Shown one piece after another: positions 1 through 5,198 of a DNA stretch of 6,557 bases. Made by a program: the position numbers and the translations under genes. Below the pieces are notes generated by a model. That model worked only from the letters and a program-made list of their open reading frames with translations. It did not search any database and had not been told where the DNA came from. The stretch is from the NCBI GenBank assembly GCA_026387845.1, contig JAPLKX010000039.1, forward strand, positions 1 through 6,557, in the 5' to 3' direction. Origin of the DNA: Candidatus Hydrogenedentota bacterium. Its GTDB lineage: Bacteria; Hydrogenedentota; Hydrogenedentia; Hydrogenedentales; SLHB01. Each line of letters starts with the position of its first letter. Within the stretch, counting starts at the first letter, position 1.

Positions 1-225
1 TCCCGAGCGCACGTAGCTGGACGGCGCGGGCGAGACGACCGCGCCGTCCAGAGCACGAGCTATGGTAAGCGCGACAGGTGGGCTTTAAGTTCCCGAGCGC
101 ACGTTGCTGGACGGCGCGGGCGAGACGACCGCGCCGTCCAGAACCCGAGCTATGGTAAGCGCGACAGATGTGCTTTAAGTTCCCGAGCGCACGTTGCTGG
201 ACGGCGCGGGCGAGACGACCGCGCC
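1..225. repeat. 90-bp tandem repeat with internal hairpin, 2.5 copies
   Basis: Two full units (1-90, 91-180) and a half unit (181-225) are arranged head to tail. The full units differ at only about five positions (15, 53, 55, 78 and 81 of the unit). The half unit matches unit 2 for all 45 of its bases. Each full unit holds a perfect 13-bp inverted repeat, CTGGACGGCGCGG and its complement, around a 9-nt loop (17-29/39-51 and 107-119/129-141). In the half unit the last 7 bp of stem survive (203-209/219-225), and the right arm ends on the stop codon of the acyltransferase gene. The array runs off the left edge, so the real copy number is unknown. There is no T-run, so a classical terminator is not supported. 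I do not recognise the repeat. Confidence 0.93.
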
Positions 226-818
226 TACTTCTCTTCGGGCGTGGTGAATTTGTCTGGGTGCCTTCCGGTGATGGTGGCGTAGAAGTCGGTGATTTGGCGC
301 ATGTCGGCGTCGATATCGCCGGTGGGAGTGAGTAGTGGGCCGAACCCGCACAGCCGCCTTTTGTAATCGAGGAATGCCACCGAAATGGGGATGCCGGCGC
401 CTTGGGCGACGTGATAAAAGCCGGTTTTCCATTTGGTAACGCGCTTTCGCGCGCCTTCCGGTGCGAGGACCAGGATGAGCCGTTCGGAATTGTTGAACTT
501 TTCGATGGTCTGAGCGACGACGCCGTGGGGCTTTGTGCGGTCGATGGGAATGCCGCCCATCCAGCGGAACAGGGGGCTGAATGGGAACCGGAAAATGCTG
601 TGTTTTCCCATCCAGAAAATCTTGCGCCGGAATGCGAATGCAAACAGGATGCAGAATACGAAGTCCCAGTTGCTGGTATGAGGCGCGCCGATAATGACGA
701 ACTTGGGAAGGTCGGGCGGGCTGCCGCTTGTCCGCCAGCCGATGATGCGGAGAATCAACCACGCGACGGCGTATAAGACCTGGGTGACGACGGGCGTATC
801 AAAAATCGTTCTACGCAT
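225..818 (-). CDS. PlsC-like lysophospholipid acyltransferase, 197 aa
   Basis: Predicted acyltransferase of the 1-acyl-sn-glycerol-3-phosphate acyltransferase (PlsC/LPLAT) superfamily, which moves an acyl chain onto a lysophospholipid-type acceptor at the inner membrane. Visible motifs are HTSNWD at residues 47-52 (the HX4D catalytic motif), GGIPIDR at 88-94 (acceptor-binding block) and PEGAR at 120-124, where Ala replaces the Thr of the common EGTR. A hydrophobic stretch at about 10-27 may anchor the protein. At 197 aa it fits the short single-domain subgroup. The exact acceptor cannot be read from sequence. The start is the only ATG after an upstream in-frame stop (837-839) and has no Shine-Dalgarno; a -10-like hexamer sits six bases before it. 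The stop codon TAG abuts the truncated third copy of the left-edge repeat. Confidence 0.9.
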   Translation of the reverse strand: MRRTIFDTPVVTQVLYAVAWLILRIIGWRTSGSPPDLPKFVIIGAPHTSNWDFVFCILFAFAFRRKIFWMGKHSIFRFPFSPLFRWMGGIPIDRTKPHGVVAQTIEKFNNSERLILVLAPEGARKRVTKWKTGFYHVAQGAGIPISVAFLDYKRRLCGFGPLLTPTGDIDADMRQITDFYATITGRHPDKFTTPEEK

Positions 819-824
819 AAATGA

Positions 825-833
825 ATAGTAGCA
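825..833 (-). promoter_or_regulatory. Putative extended -10 of a leaderless promoter
   Basis: On the minus strand TGCTACTAT (TGn plus TACTAT) ends six bases before the acyltransferase ATG at 818. With the usual 6-7 base gap from -10 to start site, transcription would begin at or next to the A of the ATG. There is no purine-rich ribosome site between. No convincing -35 box is visible. Confidence 0.4.
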
Positions 834-860
834 GGTTCAGAGGGGCGAGAGCCAAAAAAC

Positions 861-892
861 GATCGGACGGATCCGACGGATCGGACCGATCC
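861..892. repeat. 9-bp tandem repeat GATCGGACG, partly palindromic
   Basis: Units GATCGGACG, GATCCGACG, GATCGGACC and GATCC follow each other without gaps. The right half is a palindrome: GGATCGG (878-884), A, CCGATCC (886-892). The last base is also the first base of the hydrolase stop codon read on the minus strand (892-894). The repeat occupies much of the 73-bp gap between the hydrolase and the acyltransferase. It has the same 9-base period as other repeats in the window but a different sequence. Confidence 0.8.
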
Positions 893-1836
893 TAATGTTG
901 TGAGTTGAGGGCTTTTTCAAGGAACGGGTAGGCTTGTTCGCCGGACCAGGCGTGGCCGCCGGGGAACGTGTGGCGGCGGACGTTCTGGACGGCGCCGAGG
1001 ACGGTGTAGCCGCGAACAATTTTTTCAAAGCCGGTTTGCGTGGCATCGATGGGGAAACACCCGTCGCTGATGGCGCTTTCGATGAGGAGTGGTCGCGGGG
1101 CGATGAGGACGTGGACCTCGGCGATGTCGCAGAGTTCGAGCAGGCCCGGCGGCATCCAGCACGGGCAGTTGGGTACGCGGAGGACGCCTTCGGTCGAGCA
1201 CATCCAGCCGCTGACGACGGCGGCGCTGACGCGGGTGTCGCATGCGGCGAGCCACATCGACCACTCGCCGCCCATGCTGAGTCCTGCGACGCCGATGCGG
1301 GATTTGTCGACGTACGGGAGCGTATGGAGGACGTCGACGAGCCGCATCAGGTTCCAAAGCTGGTTGGGCGCGTACGGGCAATGGGCGAGCGTCGGCGCCA
1401 GCGTGACGAATCCGCGCCGGGCGTATTGTGCGGCGAGCCCTTTGTAGATGCTCTCGGGGTCGTGGATCATGTCGCGGTCGCCGCCGTGGCCGTGCAGGCA
1501 GACGATCGCGGGGAACGGGCCGTCGCCGTCGGGCCGTGTGAGCCAGCAGTCGATGGTTTGGCTTTCGTTGCCTGTGAAGGTGAGCTGGGCTTTTTGAAAC
1601 CCGCGGGCGTCGGTGAACTCGCCGGGTTTAACGTCGAGCGGGGTGTCTTTGTGCGGGTTCTGCGCCTGGACGATCTCGAAGAGGCGCGCGCGGACCGATT
1701 GCTGCCACGGGCCGGCTTCGTCGGCGTTTGTTGCCTGGAAGGGCATCTGGAATTTTTCAGGGACTTGGACGGGCGCCGTCTGTGCAGCAGGCGCGGCCTG
1801 CGCAGCAGCGATTAGAAATGAAACGAGCCAGAGCAT
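892..1836 (-). CDS. Exported alpha/beta-hydrolase (dienelactone hydrolase/acetyl xylan esterase-like), 314 aa
   Basis: Predicted secreted or periplasmic serine ester hydrolase. Residues 1-14 form a short hydrophobic signal peptide followed by an Ala/Pro-rich linker. The oxyanion region is HGHGG (115-119); the nucleophile elbow is GLSMGG (185-190, Ser187); the acid is probably Asp258 or Asp264 in the ISDGCFPID stretch; the base is His295 in FPGGHAW. The order Ser-Asp-His matches the family. Proteins of this type in polysaccharide-degrading bacteria often remove acyl groups from sugars, but the substrate is not readable here. The start is supported by a strong ribosome site six bases upstream and by the signal peptide. 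The gene stands apart from its neighbours by 250 bp upstream and 73 bp downstream, so it is probably its own unit. A long antisense frame on the plus strand is a GC-bias shadow. Confidence 0.9.
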   Translation of the reverse strand: MLWLVSFLIAAAQAAPAAQTAPVQVPEKFQMPFQATNADEAGPWQQSVRARLFEIVQAQNPHKDTPLDVKPGEFTDARGFQKAQLTFTGNESQTIDCWLTRPDGDGPFPAIVCLHGHGGDRDMIHDPESIYKGLAAQYARRGFVTLAPTLAHCPYAPNQLWNLMRLVDVLHTLPYVDKSRIGVAGLSMGGEWSMWLAACDTRVSAAVVSGWMCSTEGVLRVPNCPCWMPPGLLELCDIAEVHVLIAPRPLLIESAISDGCFPIDATQTGFEKIVRGYTVLGAVQNVRRHTFPGGHAWSGEQAYPFLEKALNSQH

Positions 1837-1842
1837 TGTGTG

Positions 1843-1848
1843 TCTCCT
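1843..1848 (-). promoter_or_regulatory. Ribosome binding site AGGAGA
   Basis: AGGAGA on the minus strand, six bases before the hydrolase ATG. It fixes the start codon directly before the signal peptide. Confidence 0.75.
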
Positions 1849-1860
1849 GTTCTGACCGCC

Positions 1861-1869
1861 ATTTTATCC
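1861..1869 (-). promoter_or_regulatory. Putative -10 region GGATAAAAT
   Basis: Minus-strand GGATAAAAT, with TAAAAT at 1866-1861, would give a leader of about 17-19 nt that includes the ribosome site. The same nonamer lies just before the radical SAM gene (3547-3539). The -35 position holds only a weak TTCCCT. A TTGACC lies further upstream, but 35 bases from the TAAAAT, too far to pair with it. Confidence 0.35.
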
Positions 1870-1912
1870 TGACGAGTAACTGGAAGGGAATTCCGGCTGA
1901 CGGTCAAAAAGT

Positions 1913-1945
1913 GGGACACCCCCCACAACTGCCGGGGGGCGTCCC
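1913..1945. repeat. GGGAC...GTCCC palindromic element, copy 1 (short form)
   Basis: GGGAC-A-CCCCCC (1913-1924), nine-base loop, GGGGGG-C-GTCCC (1934-1945). The arms pair except for one A/C mismatch after GGGAC. The left flank is CAAAAAGT. A second element with the same arms, the same A/C mismatch and a CAAAAAGA flank lies inside the HD gene at 6227-6277. This copy is intergenic, between the end of the radical SAM gene and the promoter region of the hydrolase. It could fold as a hairpin in either transcript, but no T-run follows it on the minus-strand reading. Confidence 0.8.
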
Positions 1946-1953
1946 AGACAGCA

Positions 1954-2083
1954 GTGGACGCAGTGGACGCAGTGGACGCTGTGGACCCGGTGGACATTGT
2001 GGACAGCAGATCAAGACGGGATCTTCAGTTCTTTGTCCACCCTGTCCACTGTCCACTGTGTCCACTGTGTCCACAACGTCCAT
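1954..2083. repeat. Inverted pair of 9-bp-period GTGGAC arrays
   Basis: The left arm has six GTGGAC hexamers starting at 1954, 1963, 1972, 1981, 1990 and 1999, exactly nine bases apart, with variable three-base spacers. The right arm has six copies of the complement, GTCCAC, starting at 2035, 2044, 2051, 2060, 2069 and 2078 (the last reads GTCCAT); one step is seven bases, the others nine. A 30-base unrelated centre separates the arms. The right arm begins three bases after the radical SAM stop codon. In RNA the whole could fold as a long stem of 6-bp blocks separated by small internal loops. Confidence 0.9.
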
Positions 2084-2086
2084 AAT

Positions 2087-3532
2087 TTATGTGAGTTTTG
2101 CGAGGATATCCCAGTATGCGCCGCGCGCGCCGTTGCGGATGGCGGTGGCCAGGACGGAATTGTTGTTGTAGTTGTAGTTGCCGTCGATCTGGGCAGGGTC
2201 GGCGTGGAAAAACATTTTTTCGCCGGCGACGAGCCGGGTGACGTATTGGTGGAGATCCGGCCCCGCTTTTTCGTCGATATAGAAGATAGGCTTGAGGAAG
2301 TCGGGATTGTCTTTGACGGTTCCGTGGAGGTTTGGGTTTGACTCGATGGGTCCCTGCGAGCGGACGATGGTCGCGAGGCGCGTGTGCGGGTAAATGCGGA
2401 CGCCGACGGACAGGCCGGCGCGGTCTGGCGCGACTTCGCGCATGAAGTCCAGCGCGTGGGCGACGGACTCGAGGGTCTCGCCGGGTCCGCCGAGCAGCAT
2501 GTCCAACATGACGGCAATGCCTGCGGCCCGGCATGACTTGACGAGGGCGCGGACGTCGTCGGGCGTGTGGGTACGGCCGAGGCGGCGGAGCATCGCGGGG
2601 TCGGCGTGATCGACGCCGAAGTTGATGCCGGCACAGCCGCCGCGGGCCAACTCGAGCGCCAAGTCGTCGTTGAACGGCGTGGGCGCCGCGTAGGTGTACC
2701 ATTTGACGCGCGATGGGAGATGCCGGCTGATGAGGGTTTCGCAGACGCTCCAGCAGTGGTCGACGTCGAGGTTGAACTCGCAGTCGCACAGGTGCAGGAC
2801 GTCGATCCCCTGGTCGAGCAGCGCGCAGACTTCGCCCACGACGGAGACGGCCGGGCGGACACGCGTGGTGCGGCCTTTGGCGAGCGGGTCGATGCAGTAC
2901 ACGCACGTATGCGGGCAGCCGCGGAGCGTTTCGAGGCCGGCCTGGCCGCCTTCGTTGAAGTAGCGGACGTTGTCGGCGAACCGGCGCGACGCCGGCGGCA
3001 AATGCGCGAGGTTGACCGGCTTGGGCGTGTTAACTGCCACCGTGCCGTCCTCGGCACGATAGACGGCGCCGGCGACGGACGCGAGCGCCGCGGCTCGGAG
3101 GTTTTTGCGCAGGGCGTTGAGCAGGGCGGGGAACGAATCCTCGCCCTCGCCGGCGATGCCGTAGCCGGCGCCGGTGTACGCGAGGATTTCGGCGGGGGCC
3201 GCGGAAAACCCGACGCCGCCAAGGATGACGAGCGCATCGGAGAGTTCGCGGATTTTGCGGATGACGGCAGCGGTGTGGTCGAGTACGAAGTCCTGGCTGG
3301 CAAAATAGGCGTCGTCGATGTTGCGTATCGAGACGCCAACGGCGAAGGGTGCAGTGTCGCGGATGGCGGTTTGAATCGCGGCGGGCCAGTCGTCGTGCCA
3401 AGTGAGATCGCATAGCGCGGGCTCGAAGCCGCGTTCGGCGAGGCTGGCAGCGAGATACTCGAGGCCGAGCGGCGCAATGGGCGGCATCATTTTGTTCGGG
3501 TTGACAAGCAGGACTGCCGGCTGGTTTGTCAT
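2087..3532 (-). CDS. B12-binding domain/radical SAM protein, 481 aa
   Basis: Predicted cobalamin-type radical SAM enzyme. An N-terminal Rossmann-like B12-binding domain (about 1-140) starts with the strand AVLLVNPN and the PPIAPLGLEYLAASL helix typical of this group. It has no clear DXHXXG, so the lower cobalamin ligand may be absent. The radical SAM domain (about 195-400) has CPHTCVYC, giving the iron-sulfur cysteines Cys206, Cys210 and Cys213, and GGPGET (348-353). The C-terminus includes an Asn/Tyr-rich stretch NYNYNNN (452-458). Relatives methylate or rearrange unactivated carbons in lipids, cofactors or natural products; the substrate cannot be told, and no obvious partner gene is next to it. 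The start is set by the conserved first strand; there is no Shine-Dalgarno, but TAAAAT lies six bases before the ATG. Confidence 0.92.
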   Translation of the reverse strand: MTNQPAVLLVNPNKMMPPIAPLGLEYLAASLAERGFEPALCDLTWHDDWPAAIQTAIRDTAPFAVGVSIRNIDDAYFASQDFVLDHTAAVIRKIRELSDALVILGGVGFSAAPAEILAYTGAGYGIAGEGEDSFPALLNALRKNLRAAALASVAGAVYRAEDGTVAVNTPKPVNLAHLPPASRRFADNVRYFNEGGQAGLETLRGCPHTCVYCIDPLAKGRTTRVRPAVSVVGEVCALLDQGIDVLHLCDCEFNLDVDHCWSVCETLISRHLPSRVKWYTYAAPTPFNDDLALELARGGCAGINFGVDHADPAMLRRLGRTHTPDDVRALVKSCRAAGIAVMLDMLLGGPGETLESVAHALDFMREVAPDRAGLSVGVRIYPHTRLATIVRSQGPIESNPNLHGTVKDNPDFLKPIFYIDEKAGPDLHQYVTRLVAGEKMFFHADPAQIDGNYNYNNNSVLATAIRNGARGAYWDILAKLT

Positions 3533-3538
3533 GGGGTG

Positions 3539-3547
3539 ATTTTATCC
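3539..3547 (-). promoter_or_regulatory. Putative -10 GGATAAAAT of a leaderless promoter
   Basis: Minus-strand TAAAAT (3544-3539) is followed by six bases and then the radical SAM ATG (3532), which suggests an mRNA starting at or beside the initiation codon. The six bases are CACCCC, with no ribosome site. The same nonamer precedes the hydrolase gene. Confidence 0.4.
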
Positions 3548-3572
3548 GATTGCGGGGTGGGGGTAAAAGGCT

Positions 3573-3598
3573 GGAGGCGGGAGGCGGGAGGCGGGAGG
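3573..3598. repeat. 7-bp tandem repeat GGAGGCG
   Basis: Three perfect units (3573-3579, 3580-3586, 3587-3593) and a partial fourth (3594-3598). The strand is purine-rich. It lies just upstream of the radical SAM promoter region. Confidence 0.85.
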
Positions 3599-3616
3599 AA
3601 GAAGCCAGGAGGAAGG

Positions 3617-3647
3617 AGTCAGAAGTCAGAAGTCAGAAGTCAGAAGT
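3617..3647. repeat. 7-bp tandem repeat AGTCAGA
   Basis: Four perfect units (3617-3644) plus AGT. Perfect identity suggests recent slippage. Confidence 0.88.
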
Positions 3648-3663
3648 GGCGGGGAAAAGACGA

Positions 3664-3700
3664 GGGACGTAAGGGACATAAGGGACATAAGGGACATAAG
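3664..3700 (+). repeat. 9-bp tandem repeat GGGACATAA, four units
   Basis: Units start at 3664, 3673, 3682 and 3691. The first reads GGGACGTAA; the other three are identical. Inverted units lie at 3963-3980 and a further plus-oriented unit at 6410-6418. Confidence 0.9.
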
Positions 3701-3718
3701 AACCGCCACCGCCATCGT

Positions 3719-3766
3719 CGCCGCGGTCGCGCGGGAGCGCGACCCCACCGCACCGCGACCGCGGCG
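3719..3766. repeat. Nested, mutually exclusive GC-rich palindromes
   Basis: An outer 13-bp inverted repeat, CGCCGCGGTCGCG (3719-3731) and its complement (3754-3766), overlaps an inner hairpin GGTCGCGC-GGGA-GCGCGACC (3725-3744). The left arm cannot pair in both structures at once. Confidence 0.8.
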
Positions 3767-3826
3767 CTTGGTTGGAGGCGGTGGCATGTCATTTCTCAGG
3801 GCTCCGCTTTTATTCCACATCTCCTT

Positions 3827-3953
3827 CCACGCTTTCAGCGTGGACCTCTGATTCTCCTTTCACCGGGGCGGTGCCCCGGCCTTTTACCTTTTGCGCTTTC
3901 AGCGCACCAGTCGCTCAGACCGGAGGACCACCGCCTTTTGCGCTTTCAGCGCA
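3827..3953. repeat. Cluster of four three-base-loop hairpins
   Basis: CCACGCT-TTC-AGCGTGG (3827-3843), CCGGGGC-GGT-GCCCCGG (3863-3879), TGCGCT-TTC-AGCGCA (3892-3906) and the same again (3939-3953). Three share the core CGCT-TTC-AGCG, and the outer stem bases differ while still pairing. The last two are each preceded by CCTTTTG or ACCTTTTG. Confidence 0.85.
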
Positions 3954-3962
3954 CGAGTTCTC

Positions 3963-3980
3963 TTATGTCCCTTTGGTCCC
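3963..3980 (-). repeat. Inverted copies of the GGGACATAA repeat
   Basis: TTATGTCCC (3963-3971) and TTTGGTCCC (3972-3980) are two units of the 3664-3700 repeat in the opposite orientation. The two sites bracket the hairpin cluster. Confidence 0.75.
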
Positions 3981-4009
3981 TTCACGTTAGCAAGTCCCGC
4001 AATATGGTT

Positions 4010-4032
4010 GGCGCGGTCCGGAGGACCGCGCC
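4010..4032. repeat. Perfect 10-bp hairpin with GGA loop
   Basis: GGCGCGGTCC (4010-4019), GGA, GGACCGCGCC (4023-4032). It lies about 90 bp downstream of the secretin-like gene. There is no T-run on the minus strand. Confidence 0.85.
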
Positions 4033-4068
4033 GAAATAATGCATTGCCGAGAGTTGCATCAGGAGTAA

Positions 4069-4088
4069 ACGCGGCGAGGACGCCGCGT
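4069..4088 (-). terminator. Hairpin downstream of the secretin-like gene, possible terminator
   Basis: ACGCGGCG-AGGA-CGCCGCGT, a perfect 8-bp stem 29 bases past the stop codon. On the minus strand only TTTACT follows, so intrinsic termination would be weak. It may instead be a scattered palindromic repeat or an mRNA 3' end stabiliser. Confidence 0.35.
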
Positions 4089-4117
4089 CTACGACCACTG
4101 CCTGATGGCGCGCCAAG

Positions 4118-4810
4118 TCATTGGAGCGTGGCTTTTATGAACACGTAGATGTGGCCTTCGGAGTCGGCGGAGAGTTGGAGGCAGGACCATTTGCCAAGCT
4201 CCATCATCACGTTGCCGGATGTTCCGACATCGGCAATAACAGGCTTGCCAACCGGCAGCCCGACTCCTTCGATTCTTTCGCGGTCTTTGATCCAATTATA
4301 GTGAAACTTGAGATCGCAGTTGATGATCCCCGGGCGGTCCGACGGCGCCGGCAACAGGCTCAATTGCAACCTGAGCGGCTGGAATTCTTGGTCCGGGGAC
4401 GTCGTCGTGTGCAGCTCGAACAGGCCGTCTTCCCTGCGCGTCATGTACTGGACGAACTCGTCCCCGACGACCATGTTTGCGCGCTCGCCTTCCTGCGTAA
4501 TGATATTAGGTTTTGCCAGCGACATGATACGGGGGTTATCTGGTTTGGGTTGTCCATTCCACGTGATGGCGTCGCCTTCCATAACGAGTTCGACGTTGTC
4601 GAGTTTCTCGTGAATGACCTGTACCCAGCCTTCGACGCCCGGGAGCGTCCGTGAGGTTAATCCGTTGCCGGTGACGTTGGTGAGGATTTGGTAAATGGCA
4701 ATGTTGAACACGTATTGCTTTTCGGTTGCTTCGTCAGCGCTGGCGGGTGATGCGCCAAGCATGACAAATGCGACGCTTAGAAATACCAGACAACTCTTTT
4801 GGATCGTCAT
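4118..4810 (-). CDS. Exported secretin-domain-like protein, 230 aa
   Basis: Last gene of the sigma-factor operon. Residues 1-25 are a clear signal peptide (KSCLVFLSVAFVML core, cleavage after SPASA). The rest resembles the fold of the type II/III secretion secretin domain: a first strand YVFNIAIYQI (33-42), the diagnostic-looking segment RIMSLAKPNIITQEGERANMV (94-114, compare the secretin pattern of a Pro/Lys strand followed by a Gly-Glu-Ala turn), paired strands at 145-173, and a closing strand near 200-213. It lacks the N0/N1 modules of true secretins and is short, so a pore is unlikely; a periplasmic structural or sensing role is inferred. The frame extends upstream to 5032 inside the preceding gene, but this start has a strong AAGGAGG (4821-4815) and begins the signal peptide. 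Homology is recalled, not searched. Confidence 0.8.
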   Translation of the reverse strand: MTIQKSCLVFLSVAFVMLGASPASADEATEKQYVFNIAIYQILTNVTGNGLTSRTLPGVEGWVQVIHEKLDNVELVMEGDAITWNGQPKPDNPRIMSLAKPNIITQEGERANMVVGDEFVQYMTRREDGLFELHTTTSPDQEFQPLRLQLSLLPAPSDRPGIINCDLKFHYNWIKDRERIEGVGLPVGKPVIADVGTSGNVMMELGKWSCLQLSADSEGHIYVFIKATLQ

Positions 4811-4826
4811 ACAGCCTCCTTGTTCA

Positions 4827-4845
4827 GCGGGCCGGGCAGGCCCGC
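4827..4845 (-). promoter_or_regulatory. Intercistronic hairpin
   Basis: A perfect 7-bp stem GCGGGCC (4827-4833), five-base loop, GGCCCGC (4839-4845) sits in the 37-bp gap between the anti-sigma-like stop and the ribosome site of the secretin-like gene. It has no T-run. It may tune the ratio of the two products or block RNA decay. Confidence 0.5.
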
Positions 4846-4847
4846 AG

Positions 4848-5198
4848 TTAGAGTTCGGTTTGCTCCAAGCCGGTATTTGCCGCCTGCAGTACGGAATCCG
4901 GCGCCATGGACTTGGGATATTGCGTCCAGTCGTACACGTTAAAAGGCTGCGGCTGCGTTTGCAGCACCCACCGCACTTCGGAAACGGGCGCGTGTTGACG
5001 CGCGCGGGCCGGCAGCAAAACGCCGGCCGCAAATGCCATCACCGCACACACCGCACAAGCCGCGGCGCATTGCCACAACGAGATCCGGCGCGCCATGACG
5101 CCTTGGCGCGGCGATCCCAGCATTCGGCCGATGCGCCGGTCGAGCATCTCGGACGGCTGCCTGAGCGGCAACTGGCGGAGGAAATCTTCTTCGTTCAT
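4848..5198 (-). CDS. Small single-pass membrane protein, putative anti-sigma factor, 116 aa
   Basis: The second gene of the sigma operon. Its ATG overlaps the sigma stop as ATGA (5198-5195), which implies translational coupling. AGGAG (5211-5207) lies eight bases before it, so this start is preferred to the longer frame from 5255. The N-terminal 38 residues are cytosolic and carry an amphipathic PSEMLDRRIGRML stretch (15-27). One membrane helix spans about 41-63 (LWQCAAACAVCAVMAFAAG), followed by a 50-residue outer domain. There is no HXXXCXXC zinc motif, so it is not a classical ZAS anti-sigma factor. The role is inferred from position, topology and size. Confidence 0.75.
   Translation of the reverse strand: MNEEDFLRQLPLRQPSEMLDRRIGRMLGSPRQGVMARRISLWQCAAACAVCAVMAFAAGVLLPARARQHAPVSEVRWVLQTQPQPFNVYDWTQYPKSMAPDSVLQAANTGLEQTEL

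Larger units (their letters stand above)
3533..4117. other. Gene-free intergenic island packed with repeats and hairpins
   Basis: These 585 bases separate the radical SAM start from the end of the secretin-like gene. They contain three tandem repeats of different sequence (3573-3700), overlapping GC-rich palindromes (3719-3766), four short hairpins (3827-3953), an inverted copy of one tandem repeat (3963-3980) and two more perfect hairpins (4010-4032, 4069-4088). The open frames across it are low-complexity and lack ribosome sites, so I call no gene. Confidence 0.8.

Noticed and set aside
1..225. CRISPR array
   Set aside because: The units are contiguous 90-bp near-identical copies with no unique spacers, and no cas gene is present.
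934..1815. Long plus-strand frame opposite the hydrolase
   Set aside because: The minus-strand gene has a signal peptide, ribosome site and catalytic triad. The plus frame is a low-complexity shadow caused by GC codon bias.
2567..3415. Long plus-strand frame opposite the radical SAM gene
   Set aside because: Shadow of the gene with clear CX3CX2C and GGPGET motifs; no ribosome site or recognisable domain.
2011..3477. Alternative 488-aa minus frame overlapping the radical SAM gene
   Set aside because: Ser/Arg/Thr/Pro-rich out-of-frame translation that runs on into the GTCCAC repeat; no domain.
4010..4032. Rho-independent terminator
   Set aside because: The stem is perfect, but no T-run follows on either strand; it is treated as a palindromic repeat.
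3536..4039. Plus-strand frame across the repeat island
   Set aside because: The protein would be mostly repeat translation (Gly-His-Lys units) with no ribosome site.
4811..5032. N-terminal extension of the secretin-like protein
   Set aside because: It would overlap the anti-sigma-like gene. The start at 4810 has a strong ribosome site and begins a signal peptide.
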